Assembly: GCA_001662425.1 (NCBI GenBank)
Contig: BDDC01000287.1
Coordinates: 11,399 to 75,398, forward strand
Direction: 5' to 3'
From: Chlamydomonas sphaeroides
Lineage: Eukaryota; Chlorophyta; Chlorophyceae; Chlamydomonadales; Chlamydomonadaceae
Length of the DNA stretch: 64,000 nt
This document shows, piece after piece, positions 10,324 to 23,100 of this stretch (the stretch's first letter is position 1; every line of letters starts with the position of its first letter). Made by a program: the position numbers and the translations under genes. The notes below the pieces were generated by a model, which had not been told where the DNA came from, did not search any database, and saw only the letters and a program-made list of their open reading frames with translations.

Positions 10324-12686
10324 TCAAAGCCGCACGCGCTTGGCCTCAGGCGCCAGCGGCTCCGGCTCCTCCTCCTCACGCGCGCTGCCGGCGGCGCTGG
10401 CGCCGCCCGCCACCACCACCACCGGGCCGCCGCCGCCTACACGGCTCTCAGCCGTCGCCTCGTCGCCGCCGCCCGGCATCACCTCAGCCACGTCCGCCGC
10501 CGCTTGGCACATCGCGGACAGCAGCTCGGCTGCCGCCGCCGCCGACTCCACGCAGAGCCCATCAGGCGGCACCCAGCCGCGGCCGCCGCCGCCGCCGCCG
10601 CTGGCGGCGCGCGGCGGCGCCGATTCCGACGGCAGCGGGCCGCTGGCAGAGCCCTCCGGCTCCAGCGCCGCTGTGCGAGGGGAGCGGCGGGGGCTGTGCG
10701 GCGTCAGCCGCCACAGCAGCGACGGCGCCGCACGGGGCCACGCGACGCCGGAGCCGGAGCGCGGCGCTCGCCCGCTCGCAGCGCCCGCTCCGTCCGCCGC
10801 CGCCGCCGCCTGCTGCGCTGGCGCCACGTGGCGGTCCGGCAGATGGCCGTGCCACGTGGGACGGTCATGAACTCGCAGCTGGCCCGGGCTCGCGGCGGCA
10901 GTTCCCGGGTCTGCTGCGTCCGATGCCGCCGGCGACGGCAGCGGGCCCAAGGTCGCCCAGGAAGCACACCCCACGCCCGGGCCGTCGGGCTGCACGAGAC
11001 GCACGCAGTACGGCACCCCGCGCCGTACGGCCGCTGCGTGCCACTGCCCCGAGCGCAGCGGCATGAAAGCCAGCGCGGGCCCCGCCACCGGCGCCGCCGC
11101 CAACTGCCACGGCGGCACCCAGACCGGCGCGCCGGCCCGAGCCGCCGCTGCCGCCGCCGCCGCCTCCTGCCCGTCCCTCGACCGCGCCGCCGCCGCTGCC
11201 TCCGGGTCGAGCGCCTCCGGTGCGTCCGCCAACATGGCGGCGGCACTGGTGGTCTCAAGGTGAGGGCTGGCGGCTGTGCAACATCCGTCACTGCACTCGA
11301 CGCCGCCGACCGTTGCAGAATCCTCGCCGCCGCTGCTACTGTCGGCCGCCGACGCCTCCTCGTTTTCCTCGGCCGCTGCTGTCACTGAGTACTGGGGCGG
11401 CACAAGCGTCGGGTGGGGGGCCTCGGCTTCGGCCTGGGCCGGCTCGGGCCCTGGCGGCGCCGCCAGCAGCCGGCGTGCCATGGCCACTGCGGCTCGCGCG
11501 GCGGCGAAGTCCTGGTAGAGCCCCAGGTCTAGCAGCCGCCGGCCGTCCCACAGTGCGGCGCCCCTCTGCGGGCCAGCAGCAAGTTGGGCAACGCCTGCTT
11601 TGAGTGTCGGGTGACCGGTGGCCGCGGCTTGCGGGCAGATTGGCGGCACGAGCGGCGTGACGGCCTCGTCCGGCTGTATGTTGTGCGCAAGGGCAGCGAG
11701 CGGCGCAGGGGCCGCGCCTGGCGCGTGCGACAGACGACAGCAAGGAAGCAGATTTGGGTCGCCGTCGCAGCAGGGGGGCACCCTCTATGCCGTCTGAGCG
11801 GGCGAGTGCATGCGGCTGTGCTCAGTCGCTTGCCTGGCCGGAGCCTCCGTGTGAAGCATACAGCACGCCGCACAGGCCGCTCGCCGACGGCAGGAGGCAG
11901 TCGGCAACGGCCCCTGCGGGCGGTGGGGCGTTGCTTGGTTAGAGAGAGATTGCAAACGACAAAGGAGGGGTGGGTATGTACCGAGGAGTGTGACGAACCG
12001 GGTGTCGGCACACCCACCCGAGGCCCACATGCAAGCAAGCACCGGCCGCCACGTATGCATGTCGGCATTCGTTGTAGGGAGGAGAGGCGGCAGTAGTCGG
12101 CTTGCTGAAGCCACCCCCACCGACCCCAGCCGCGCGCCGGCTTACCCGGGGGCAGCTGCGGCTGGACCGCTGCAAACACGTTCCGTCCCACGCCCACACA
12201 CGGCCGTGGCCCCACGGCCGCGGCGGCCGCATCGCTCGGCGATCCCTCGGCCGGCGCGCCGGCAGCCGGTGCTTGCTGCCCGGCGCGCGTGGCGTTGATA
12301 TTGTTGGGCGGATTAGTGGTGCTAGACTTGGCGCCTGAGCGTGGGTCTGCAGCTGCTGAGCAGCATGACGTTGTTGGCGAGGTGCTTGGCACATCCGGCG
12401 TGTCGTGCGTGCGCTCCAGGCCGTGGGGGCTGCGGCTCTGGGGCAGGCAGTCGGCGCTCAACCTGGGCCCCGACCCGGCGTTTTCCGAACGTGCACCTGG
12501 TGGCCACTTCCCACGTGCGGCTCCTGCAGCCGGTCTGAGGGAATGCCCGTGGCTGACTGACAGCGGCTGCGCGTCGGGCGTTGAACGCGATGGTCGCATG
12601 GGGCGTGGGGTGGTCGCGAGTGGCTCGCGCGGCGAGGACTCTGGATAGGACCAGGCTCCTTTGCGTTTTGGCAACCTAGTTGACAT
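10324..12686 (-). CDS. Unrecognised Ala-rich protein with basic C-terminus
   Basis: Function not recognised. A long open exon (10324 to about 11784, preceded by a CATAG acceptor) codes for about 486 residues ending EAKRVRL. Its more ordered parts are LWDGRRLLDLGLYQDFAAAR near the start and VWVPPWQLAAAP with LRSGQWHAAAVRRGVPYCV in the middle; the rest is Ala/Gly/Pro/Ser-rich. The terminal KRVRL resembles the c-Myc type of nuclear localisation signal, so a nuclear protein is plausible (inference). Upstream, a second open stretch runs from MSTRLPKRKGAW (ATG at 12686) to a GTAAGC donor at 12145. That frame and the downstream exon do not join in phase, so the 5' part is uncertain and another exon or start may be used. 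Confidence 0.5.
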
Positions 12687-14112
12687 GGTATAATAGCCAG
12701 CAGCAGCGAAGCTGATGAATGCGGTCGCTGCCCAAGCAAAGCAGGCGGACGTTGAGCAGCAGTGCCGAGACAGTTTCGGCTTTTCCTGTCCAGGCTGAGC
12801 TATTAATAACATATATTGTGTCGCGCTGCTATGTGGCATAGCTCAAGGGTGCATAGCTAAAAGGTGCGCGACTCCGCGCAGCCTGTCGAGTATTACTGCA
12901 TGGCCCTGCATGTTATTGTTGTTGGAAAAGTGTGGATTTATTTGACACTGGTCAAAGGGGTCGAGCCCTTAGCCTAAGGTTAATTTGCACGTACCAAGCG
13001 AGCGCAACGCCCGCCATTAGGAGACGCGAAGGTCATGGGGTTACATTTTAAACCCCTGTTGCCCCACTAGCAGCTACACATTCAGGATGATGGGCCACGT
13101 GCCCGTCCAGGGAAGTGGGGCTCCGTGATAAGTTGCATGCCTAAATGCATGTATGGCCGAGTCAGCTGCGATTGCGCGGCTGGCCAAATAAGCAGCAGCC
13201 TCCCCTGGGAAGTGTTTGGCTGATGGGAGTCAGTGCGAAGTTACTCTTTGTTTAAGTATTGCTGTCTATCCTCCCAGGTGATGCCCTATCTCGCTTCCTA
13301 CTGTTATGTATGTGCCCATCCCAGTCATTATCATATCTTAAAGGGCGGCCGCGCTGCCGACTTAGGCACAAGTAAGTTGCATGCAGCTACCATGCATGTC
13401 TGTTGATACTCGCATATCATGACCTTCTCATGTCCCTCACTTCAAAGTGCCGCGGTGGCTGTAGTACGTCGCGCGGTCAACAAACGAGGCTCGGCGTTAG
13501 CGTAACCAACTGGTTCTTCACTCATTCGGTGCCTTCAGCTGTGCCCATCCCGCCAGTAAGGCAAAACAACACATAGTTTCCCAGCCCTCCACCACTGCGC
13601 CAGGCAGCCACGGTCTACACGGCCCCCCTACCTGCCGCCCTCGAACCTCCAGCGTCACGCCGCTCCCCCCTTCACCACTGCTCCCCGCTCCACCTGCCCC
13701 CGCGTCACTACCCGCTCGCTCGCTCGTGCTACCCCATCTCAACAGCCCTCGCCGTTCCTCGCTGGCGACCGCCCAGGAATAATATACGGTACTAGCAACC
13801 AGATGGGAGCCAAAAGCGCTGCGGCCTGTTGACTGAGCCCGTTCGACAAGGCCAACGCTCACCACACCGCTCCCCTCGCACACCACCGCCTTGCCCCGCG
13901 CACGGCCCCCCGGCTGGATGACACCGGCGTACGACAGGAGCTCGGCTGGATTTCTTCCGGGCAGCTGGCTTTGCACCAGCGCCCAGTCCGCCACTACTCC
14001 GGCCGCCACCTCCGTTCCTCCCAGCACGGCACCGCGCGGCCCCGTGCGGGCTCGCTGGCATCACATCGCCACCGCCACGACGGCCTCACCGACGACGCCC
14101 ACAACCACGGCC
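12687..14112. other. Long intergenic stretch, AT-richer island
   Basis: From about 12700 to 13500 the base composition is clearly less GC-rich than the rest of the window, and no exon-like reading frame is seen. The motif AAGTTGCATGC occurs twice (about 13130 and 13374). A minus-strand TGTAA at 13041-13045 could end the PP2C transcript, though it is about 1.07 kb past the stop. 13500-14110 is GC-rich and probably 3' UTR. Confidence 0.45.
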
Positions 14113-17100
14113 TCAGGCCGCCGCAACGATGGCGACGACGGCGGTGATGTCGTCGCTCTTGCCGCCCCGCGGGAACAGCCGCTGCAGCCAGGTGGCCTGA
14201 GGGGCGGAGGGCGGGGGGGGGCGAGGTGTGTGTGGCCCGGCAGCACGGTCGGGTGTCGTACATGCCGGCAGCGGGCCAGTCACGTGACGCGCACGTGCGG
14301 TACGGCGACGTCCACCGCGTGCGCCCTGTCCCTGTGCAGCCGCGAGCCCGGGTGGCCTCACGACGGCGGCCGCACACACCGGCAGCGTTGCGCACTGCGC
14401 TGAGGCCGCACCGCCGCCCCTAACTAGGCCAGCTCCACCGTGCTTCCGCAAGCCCCGCTGCCGCCCCCGGCTCCTCACCGAGGCCTGGTTCGCCACCTCC
14501 ACCGCCCACGGCGACCGGAACCCCGGGTCCGCCGCGTGCTTGGCCGCCGTCGTGACCAGCGCCGCCGCCAGCTGCTGCGCTGCCGGCAGCGCCGCCGCGG
14601 CGGCGGCGGGCCCGGCGGCGGCGGGCGGCAGCGCCGCCGGGCCCAGCGCCGCAGCCACCAGCGCCAGCAGCTCGTCGTCAAACATGTTGTCGAAGAGGCC
14701 GTCGCTGCCCAGCAGGACAACATCGCCGGGCCGCAGGGAGACCTGAGGCCAGCAGCGTGTGGCAATGTGGGGCGGGCGGCAAGGTCGAGGCGGGTTTTGA
14801 CTCGGAAGGAGCCCAGTCCGGCCGGGTCGCGATGATGCGCCGGGCCCCAGCGGATTCCCGGGGCGCGGGGAGGCGCGGGGAGGCAGTCGGGACCGCGTCC
14901 GGGAGCCTGATACGTTAGGTTGGAGGGTGCGTCATCGGCAACGACGGGTGCGCGTTGGGCTGTGGGGCTGCAGCGCGCGGACGGGAGCGGCGCTAGGCAG
15001 GGAGCTGCAACGCAGTCGCCGTCCAGTGCAGCGCCGCCGCGCGGTGATGCCGCGCACCGTGTACAGCTGCGCGTCCGAGGCCGTGTCGGTGTCGGGCAGG
15101 TTGTCGGGGTGCGCCATCTGCGGTTGGGTACGGCAGAGCGTACGGCAGGGTACGCACGGACGTGCGTGCGCATGCGCGCGCGTGTGTGCATCGACTGATC
15201 GACAGGCGCCTGCCCCCACCGCCTCAGCACCCGGCAGCGCAGCGCCGCACCACCCGGCCTTGCGGCCCTTCCCAGGGCCCGCGCCCCCGGCGCCTGCCGC
15301 ACCTGGAAGGGCATGTTGAACTGGTGCTCCTGGCTGCTGGTCGCAAGCAGCACCGCCCCCCGCCGCACCACCCGGCAGCCGCTGTCGCCCAGCGAGGCCA
15401 CCGCCAGCACGGCGCCCGCGGCGGGGGCGGCGGCGCCGGCGGCGCCGGGCGCTGGGCTGGGCGGCAGCAGCGCAGCCACGCAGGCGGTGCAGGAGCCGGG
15501 GGTGCGGACCGCGGCCTGGGCCTCCGCCAGCAGGTCGCGGGGGTCTGCGCCGAGGGCACGAGGGCACGAGGGCACATGCGTATGGGACACGGCGCGGGCA
15601 GGAGCGGGCGGGCAGAGCTGGGCTGGGCTGGGCTGGGCTGGCTCGTCGGAGATCAAGTCCGGCTCAGCCCCATCCTGCGCCGACGCGATGCGTGCGGCTA
15701 TGCAGCTGCTCGTGCGCCGCCGTCACCCCGCCGCCGCCGCCACACCGTTCAACGCAGTGCGCCGCTCCGCCGCCGCCGCCACCGCCGCCATGACCTCCCT
15801 GCTGTAGCGCCCCGGGTCCACGTTGGCCGCCGCCCAGCCGCCTACGCCGTCGGCGATGCCCAGCGCCGCCAGGCCGCCGCCGCCGGCCGGCCGCGTGACG
15901 GCGCCGCACAGCAGCGTGCCGCCGGCGGGCGTCGACACGAACCAGGCGTCCTCGCTGCCGCGGTCAGCCTGGGGCGAGCGGGTGTGGAAAGGGGAGAGCC
16001 GCACATGGTGGCGTGGTGGAGCCACGGGGGCCGCACGCAGGCAAGCCGAGCAGCCGGGGGCAAGGCACGGGCAGGCCGCGCCCCGAGCCAAGCGCCCAGC
16101 GGCACTGCTGCGTGCGAGCGACTCAGCGGCATGGCGAGTGGCACGGCGAGCAGCATGCCTGGCACAGAGGCGACCAGCAACCTGGCGACAGCTCTGCCGC
16201 CGCCCCACCTTGGCGGGGTTGGGCAGGCCATAGCCGGCAGCCACCAGCTGCACGCCGCGGGACGGCGACGGTGGCGGCGGCGGCGGCGGGACCGCGGCCG
16301 CCGCCGCCGCGGCGCCGCTCGCCGCCGCGGCGCCGCCGCCGCCGCTCACGGCGGCGCCGCCGGGGCTGGGGTTGGTGGGGCCGGCGCTGGTGCCGGGGCC
16401 GACCAGGGCCCGTGAGACGATGGACTGAGTGATGGCTGCGATCTCGGCCCCGAGCTCGTCGCTGTCAGACAAGAAGGAGCCGGTCGGGCTGAAGCCGCCG
16501 GCAGGCGCCGCCGCCGCCGGCATGGCGCGGCTGGCGGCGTCGCCGCTGGAGCCGGCGCTGGAGGAGCCGGCGGCGGCGGTGCTGGCCTCGCCATCGGGCG
16601 CGGGCGGTGGGCGGCCCCACTCTGAGATGGGCGGCGCCACGAACCCTGCGGCGGTGGGGTTTGGGGGTGTGCAGTTGCGGGGGGAGCTGCTGATGGGCTC
16701 TGCGTAGCAGCAGCAGGGCGCGGCAAGGGGCCGCAGCTCCCGGCAGCCAGCCTCGCGCACCTCGGGGCTTGGGCGGTGGCTCCGCGGCCGCAGCCCGCTT
16801 GGCCGCCGCTGCGGCGCCAGCAGCTGCTGCCATGGCCGCGGCAGCGGCTGACGAGGGCGGCGGCTGCCGGCCGGGCTGCTGCTGCTGCTGAGGCCCGGCC
16901 TTGCTGGCGGGCGGCGTGGCTGCCGCGGGGGCCGGGGCGCTGGCTGCAGGCGCGGGTGACGGCTCTGGCGGCGTGGGCGCCGCCGGACTTCTCGCCGGGG
17001 TGATGGCCGGGGGGCTGGGCATGGCGCTCCCCACGCCTGGCCGCCTTCCTGCCGCCACCGGACCCTCCGCCGGCAGCTCCCACGGCGAGGGCGCCTGCTC

Positions 17101-20100
17101 CGCGGGCTTGACCGCCGGCGCCGGGTCGGCTAGCGCCGCCGCGGCATCGGCTGCTGCCGCCGGGGCTGGCCGCACGAAGTCCTTCAGGTACGCAGCCTTT
17201 CGTGGCTCCTTCCGCGGCGTCAGCACCTCCCTGCGCTCGCTGTCCTGCTCGCCCTCAGGCTCCCAGGTCCCGCTGTCGTCGGGGTCCACAGCCGCCTTGG
17301 CCGCCGGCGCGCTGGCGCCGCCGTTGCTGGCCGCCGGCGGCGGCTCGGACGTGCTCATGTCCGCCGTGCGTACGGCAAACTCGAGCGCCGCCACCGCCGA
17401 GGAGAAGGACGACGGCTCAGGCGCCGGCTCAGGCGGCGACACGGCCGGCTGCTGCTGCTGCTGCTGCTGCTGCTGCGACAGAGCAGCATCGGCTTCGCCC
17501 AATGTGAAGAGAGGCTCGGCTGCTGGCCAGGCAGAACCGGCGTCGGCCGCGGACGTGGGGCCAGCGGCCGGCTGCTGCTGCTGCTTCAGGGAGATGTTGA
17601 GCGGCGGCAGGCTGGCGGCGTCGCTGGGCCAGGCAGGCGTCGCGGCGGCTGCGGCTGCACCCGCCTGGACCAGGGGACCGCCGGTGCCGTTGCTGCTCCC
17701 CTGACCACTGCCCTTGCTGCTGCCGCTGCTGCTGCCGCTGCTGCCGCTGCTGCCGCTGCTGCCCCACGCGCTCGCGGGCACACCAGCCTGCGGCTGCGAA
17801 GTCGTCGGGGCAGCCTGGGCTGCGTTGGCCCGGGATGTGTCCTGGGAGGCTGTCAGCAGCTTGGACCATGTCGACACAATGGGGCTGGGGGCGGCGGAGG
17901 CAGCGCCGGCAGCAGAAGCCGCGCTCCCGCCACCGGCAGCAGCGCCAGCCAGCGATGCCGGCGGCTGCGGCGGCGCGGACGCCGCCGTACCAGCCGGCGC
18001 CGCAGCGGCCGGGCCGGCGCCCGCGCCGCCGCGGGCAGCAGCCGCCGCGCCCCAGGCCGACAGGCCGGGCGACGGGGCTCGGCCGCTGGCAGCAGCCCCG
18101 CCGCCGCCGCCCTCTGGCGCGCCCTTGCTGCCACTGGCGCCTGCGCCAGCCTTGGCGCCAGGGGCTGCGGACCCAGGACCCGGCGAGTCAGCCCTCCCGG
18201 CAGTCGCGGTCGCTGCCGGGGCACTGCCATCGCCGCCGAAGCGCGCGGGCCAGCCCGGCCGCAACGGCGTGGTGGTCGGGGGCGGCGCTGCGGCCGCCCC
18301 AGCGCCAGGAGGTCCCCGCGCAGGGACCGCAGCGGGCCGGGGCCCCGCTCCGGCGGTGCCCAATGCAGACGGGCCGGGTCCGGGGGATGGCGAGGTGGCG
18401 CGGCCGCCCTGCGCTGGGGCCGTTGGTGCAGTGCTGGAGGGCCCTGGCTGTGGTGACGGCCGTGGCGGGGCCGGGCCGGGTCCAGGCGTCATCTGGCGTG
18501 GCGTGGGCCCAGGGGCCGGAGCGGGGCCACGGCCAGAGGGCTGCTGCGGCGGCGGCTGTACCGGCGGCGGCCGCGGTGGAACACGCAGTTGCTGCTGTGT
18601 GGGGCTGGCGGTGGAGCGCGGTGGAGCGGCGGCAGCGGCGGGGATGGCGCCCCGAGGCCCTGCGCTGGCGGCGTACTGCCGCTCTCGCTCCTGCAGGTAA
18701 AGGGATGGACAGGGGCAGCGGCGGTTGGGTGGCGGAAGGATGGGCAAGGACGGGCAGAGCGGCGATGGGGAAGGGGCAGGCAGGGGGCACGACATGGCCG
18801 GAGGGCAGCGGATGGGAGGAGGCGCGGCGCGCGGCGATGCGGTTGTGGTGGGCGGTGCTTTGCCGACACGTGCGACACGGCTGGCGAGCAGGGCCGTGGG
18901 TTACGAGCCGCCGTTCCCCGCCTTCCCGCCAGCGCCCACTGCAGCCGTTCGGCCTGCGCTCAGGCCAACGGCCTCATCGAAGTACGCTAGTAATGATGCA
19001 GTAATCATGCAGTATGCACTATCCACATGCAGGATGCACCATCCACATGCAGGACGCGTCGCCCCGCCTCACCGCCAGCGCTGCCTGCAGCCGCTGCACC
19101 TGCTCCCGCAGCCCCGCCACCTCCTGCGCGGCGCCCGACCGCTGCGCCGCTGCCGCCGAGGCGCTGCCCTCGGCCGCACGCCGCAGCGCGCCCACCGCCG
19201 ACTGCGCCGCCGCCAGCTCATTGCGCAGGCTGGACAGCTCGCTCAGCTGCTGCCGGACCTGCTCGCGGGTGAGGGCGGGACGGAGGGACGGCGTTTGCTG
19301 TGATAGGTTAATGATGCTGTGGGTAAGATTTTTATGCTGGGAAGGAGCCGGCTCAGGCGCTGGACCGCTCGCTCAGCTGCTGCCGGACCTGCGGTGGGAG
19401 GCGGGACACGATGCGGTACCGGTACATGCAGGTTACTCCTCAGATGAGCTACACGTTGACAACGCTCACTACACATGCGGTAGCTGCATACGGCAACGCA
19501 TGTGTGGGGAGGGGCGTTGGTGGCGAGTTGGACACAGCATGAGCAACCCAGCAGCGGCATGGCCGTCGCCAGCCCCTGCCCTGAGGTGCTGCGCCTACCC
19601 ATTCTATTGCCAGACCATACGTGTATCACCACAGCAACAAAAAAATCCGTGATGACGGTGATCGGCACCGCACCTGCACCGTTGCCGCCGCCACCTCGCC
19701 GCTGAGGCGCTGCTTCTCGGCCGCCGCCTCCTGCAGCGACGCGCGGCTGGCCTCCAGCTGCGAGCGCCAGGAGGCCTCCAGGCCGCGCACCTGCTAGGGG
19801 CCAGGGGCCAGTGTGGGGCGTCACGAGTCGGCGCAACATCAGCAGAAACCGTGGGTGCCAGCAGCCGCAGGGTATCAGCAGCGAAGGGTGAGGTGACCGC
19901 GTGGGTCAATGGCCTTGCCTGCTGCGCCACGGCGGCCTGCGCCGCCTTGAGCTCGCGCTGCTGCGCCTCAGTACCATTGGAGATGACGGCCTGCAGCTGG
20001 GCCTGAGGGGTGTGTGTTGGGGGAGTGCACGGCGGGGGGAGGCAAGGCGGGGGCTGGAAGCACAGGGCAAGGAGCCGGAAGCGCCATGAGCCGACCGTGC

Positions 20101-23100
20101 TCTGCAGCCCCAGGCAGCATAGCATGCCCCCACCCGGGCCCTGGCCAGCCTTGAGCGCTGCTGCCGCACACCTGCAGCTGGCGCTCGCGCTCCGCGCCGG
20201 CCGCCTGCAGCTGGTTCTCCCGCGCCTGCAATGGACCGTGCGAGCAAGAGCGAGACGGCGTGTTGCCAGCATCGGACGCAGCCGGGAAACTACAAAGCCC
20301 CCCCTACACCGCGCGCTCGAGCGCTCGAGCGATTGAAGCTATTCCATCATCCTCGTCTTTTACCGTCTGTAGCCCCCCACCTGTAGCCACTGAGTGTGCA
20401 CCCCGCCCAAGCCCTCCTCTCCCCGCCCATGTCGCATCCGCCGTACCTGCAGCAGCTCCCGCACGCGGCCCTGCACCGCGCGCCGCAGCGCCGCCTGCGC
20501 GGGGTCGGTGCCGGCCGAGCCAGGCGCCTGCTGTGGGGGGCCGGCAGCGGGTGCAACGGGGCCTTGCCAGCAGCGCCCAGGCTTCTCCCCTGTACTACTG
20601 CCTCCTCGCAGGCTGGGCAACAGGACTGCCGGCTGTCGCAGCCCTCGGCGACCGACCGCCTGCACCCCTCGCTGTGACCCGGACACCCAAGCCCCCGCCG
20701 AGCGCCGTACCTGGCGGCCGGCCTGCTGCCCCGCGCCCGACGGCTGCTGCTGGCGCAGGCGCAGGCGCTGCTCCACTACGCCGCGCAGCTCGCCCTCGCG
20801 GTCCTGGGGCAAGCACGGGAGGCGCGAGGGTTGGCAGCATGGGCAACGGACACATGCTGGTGATCCCAACACACCACACGGCTGCCTCTGCCGTGCCTCC
20901 TAGCTCGCCCTGTGCAGGCCCACCACACGGAGTGAGGTGCGGTCAGCGATCAGCGAGGTGCAACGCCCCTGCGGCTTGCCTGCAATGCTACCGCTGCCAC
21001 TGCTGCTGAGGATGAGGATGCAGGCCGGCCGCCAGGTATGGCACAGCCTTACACCGCCTGCCCCGCCGCCCTCCCGGCTGCCTGCACCTCTGACGGCCCC
21101 GCCCTGGCCGTGCCGCCTCCGTCGCTGCCCTCCCTGCTCCCCTCCCGGCCCCTGCCCCACCTGCAGCTGTGCCTGCACCGCCCGCTCCCGGGCCCTGGCC
21201 TCCGGCTCCATGGCCGTGCGGTACAGCGCCCCTAGCTCGCCCGACAGCACCACCAGGCGCTGCGACAGCCGCGAGGCGGCCTGAGCGGCAGGGGCAGGGG
21301 CAGGAGGTGCGGGCCGGGCGCAGCGCACATGAGACAGTGAGCAGCCGTGTACAGCCGGGCCGTGGCTGCCGGCGAGCATCAGCAACCCATTGCCAAGACC
21401 CCGGCCTCTGTCGCTGGCCCGGGGCGCGGCTCCCAGCCTCCGGCCCTGGACCCCTACCGCCTGCCTCAGCTCCTTCGGCCCACCGGCCCCCAGCGCCTCG
21501 CCTGCTCGTCGGACGCCTCCTGCCGCGCCGCCAGGTCCCTCCGGCACTGCGCCGCAGCCAGCTCCAGCTCCCGAGCGCGCGCCACTAGCGCCGGGCCCAG
21601 CCGCGCCACGGCGGCGGACTGCAGCTTCGCCAGCTCGGCCTGCGCGACGCACGGCGTAGGACGGGTGCACAGCGAGAGCAGGGCCCGGGTCGGAGTGTCC
21701 GCTGCTGAGAGGCCGCTGCCGCACAAGGGCGCTGCCTGCGCTCGCAGCGCACATCTCGAAGCGCAGCACCCAGCCTGCGCCCAACCGCCGGCCCCGCCTC
21801 ACAGCTGCAGCGCCTCGCGTCCCTCCACCACCGGTCGCCCAGCCGCCCTCCCTGCCCGCACGCCCCCGGCCCCACCTGCAGCGCCTCCAGCTGGGAGCGC
21901 AAGGCCGTCTCGCGCGACTCGAGCGCCAGCAGCGCCTGCGCGGCAGGGGCAAGGCAAGGCAGGACAGGGCCCACTCGCGAGCGCCCTCAGGGCCTGCTAC
22001 AGCAGCCTTGATGCAGGGGTCCTGCAGCGCTGAGTGGCGTCACCCGGGGCTTCAACACCACAGCGCACTTCTGCGGCGCTAGTCGGGCGGTGCAGGTGTG
22101 GCCACGTGCACCGCGGTCAGCCGCAGTCAGCCGCACCTGGGCCTCCCTGCCGGCGCCGCCCACGGGCTGCTGCGGGCCCTGCCGCACAGAGCGCTGCAGC
22201 TCCTCCTGCGCGGGCGGCGGCAGCGGCGAGCACGCGGCGGCGGTGGGTGATGTGAGGGGTGTCGGGGCTCGTCGGGCGCGGGCCAAGGCTTGGTGGTGCG
22301 AGGAGCACCCCCCCGCCGCACACCGCCGGAATGATGGGGCCCAGACTCCCGCGACCCTCACCCGCCGTCTCCAGCGGTCCATCTTCGCTAACTTGACAGC
22401 GAAAACGCAATGCAGCGCACCGCCGACCGCCTACCTCGAGCTCCGCCAGCCAGTCGGTGCTGAGCAGCCCCTCCAGCTGCTGCTTGGCCGCCGCCAGCTG
22501 CTGCCGCGCCGCCAGCGCCTCCTGCCGCGCCGCGCCCAGCTGCACCTCCAGGCCCGAGCGCAGCGACGACACCTCGGCCGCGCGCCGGGCGGTGGCCTGC
22601 TCAGCGGCCAGGCGGGCCTCCTGCGGGGCGGGCGGGGAGGGGTGTGCGGTGTTGGGATGGTGAACGCGTTGGCTGCGGGGCGGGCGGGGGCGCCAAACGC
22701 GGTGGGTTAGTGGCTGTGGCCAGGCCGTGTGTGCTGTGGTGAAGGGAGGGTGCGGGTGCGGCATGGAGCAGGTTGGTCGGACGGCCCAGGAGCAGGGCAG
22801 ACGTGTGAGCTGTTGGAGCCACCCATCGTGGCAGCAATCGACGCATGGTGTACTTATGCGTGCCCCGAGCCCCCTGCCGCACCTCGAGCTGCCGCCGCAG
22901 CGCCGCCACCTCCTCCGCCTGCGCCGCGCCGCGGCTGCGCGCCTCCTCGCCCAGCGCCGCCGCCTGGCGGCTGCTGGCCTCGAGCGCCTCGCTGAGGCGG
23001 GACACCTCGGCGTCGCGGGCCGCCTCAACGGCCGCCAGCTGTGAGGGAGGGAGGGCGTGTCACGGGGCCGCGTACGGTGCCTCTGTCGCACGACCCCGTC

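Noticed and set aside
13518..14027. 169-codon minus-strand frame past the PP2C stop
   Set aside because: No domain and no splice context. It lies where the PP2C 3' UTR is expected.
16465..18795. Reading the low-complexity exon as a separate 776-codon gene
   Set aside because: A CTGCAG acceptor (exon start 18690) and a phase-1 donor (exon end 16761) bound it, and it joins in phase to exons on both sides. Extending it past 16761 loses the PP2C-side frame.
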